Below are positions 63,981 to 64,000 of a DNA stretch of 64,000 nt, piece after piece. The stretch covers positions 2,094,321 through 2,158,320 of the forward strand of contig CM074804.1 in NCBI GenBank assembly GCA_037447605.1. The letters are read 5' to 3'. Numbering within the stretch: the first letter of the stretch is position 1; each line of letters opens with the position of its first letter. Both the position numbers and the translations under genes were made by a program. The notes beneath the pieces are model-generated. The model saw nothing but the letters and a program-made list of their open reading frames with translations. It did no database searches and had not been told where the DNA came from. Source of the DNA: Zygnema circumcarinatum (lineage: Eukaryota > Streptophyta > Zygnematophyceae > Zygnematales > Zygnemataceae).

Positions 63981-64000
63981 AGGGGGGGGGGGGGGGGGGG
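63981..64000. other. Poly-G run at the window end
   Basis: The window closes in an uninterrupted G run. As with the poly-C around the N gap, this may mark an assembly break rather than real sequence. Confidence 0.7.

Overview
This window is eukaryotic nuclear DNA from a green, plastid-bearing organism. Genes are split by short GT-AG introns (mostly 50-500 nt), and several products belong to plant-lineage families: a CRM-domain group II intron splicing factor, digalactosyldiacylglycerol synthase, COP1, a CW/MBD protein, plastid release factor 1, plastid-type LPP-epsilon and a Zn/Cd-type HMA pump. Compact genes, GC-rich promoters and the absence of land-plant-style long introns suggest a streptophyte green alga, but the species cannot be fixed from the sequence alone. 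Exon boundaries given here come from reading splice sites and checking that reading-frame phase is conserved across each junction; UTRs were not predicted.

Layout. 1-4.4 kb is repeat-rich: a small foldback, then an element with long terminal inverted repeats that carries a palindromic satellite. 4.5-9.8 kb is an HMA heavy-metal ATPase with a huge Cys/His tail, followed at once by a ~1.5 kb inverted duplication (9.8-11.3 kb). RPL34 (minus, 11.7-12.8 kb) diverges from a possible small organelle-targeted protein and a CAF splicing factor (13.0-17.7 kb). LPP-epsilon (minus) and a folylpolyglutamate/dihydrofolate synthase (plus) share a G-box-rich divergent promoter (18.2-23.6 kb). DGD1 (minus, 24.1-28.9 kb) is separated from a two-domain glycosyltransferase (30.0-34.3 kb) by an interstitial TTAGGG array. 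HEMA (35.6-37.6 kb) converges on a CW-zinc-finger/MBD protein (minus, 39.3-41.3 kb). Plastid release factor 1 (minus, 42.3-46.8 kb) and COP1 (minus, 47.8-52.2 kb) follow. COP1 diverges from an intronless GNAT acetyltransferase (53.2-54.2 kb). A CTAGCCT heptamer satellite precedes PCH2/TRIP13 (56.0-61.3 kb). The right end holds an Argonaute relic (62.1-62.8 kb) and the 3' end of a cyclopropane-fatty-acid synthase (minus, cut by the window end).

How the genes relate. There is no operon logic, but many genes act in or on the plastid: chlorophyll/heme precursor synthesis (HEMA), galactolipid synthesis (DGD1) and phosphatidate dephosphorylation (LPP-epsilon), plastid intron splicing (CAF), plastid translation termination (RF1) and probably plastid acetylation (GNAT). 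COP1 is the light-signalling ubiquitin ligase.

The strongest non-genic signals are a composite promoter element, GCCAATCA-N6-RCCACGT with fixed spacing, found upstream of HEMA, twice between COP1 and GNAT, and upstream of the Argonaute relic; and the long inverted duplication abutting the HMA stop codon, which could give long double-stranded RNA if transcribed.
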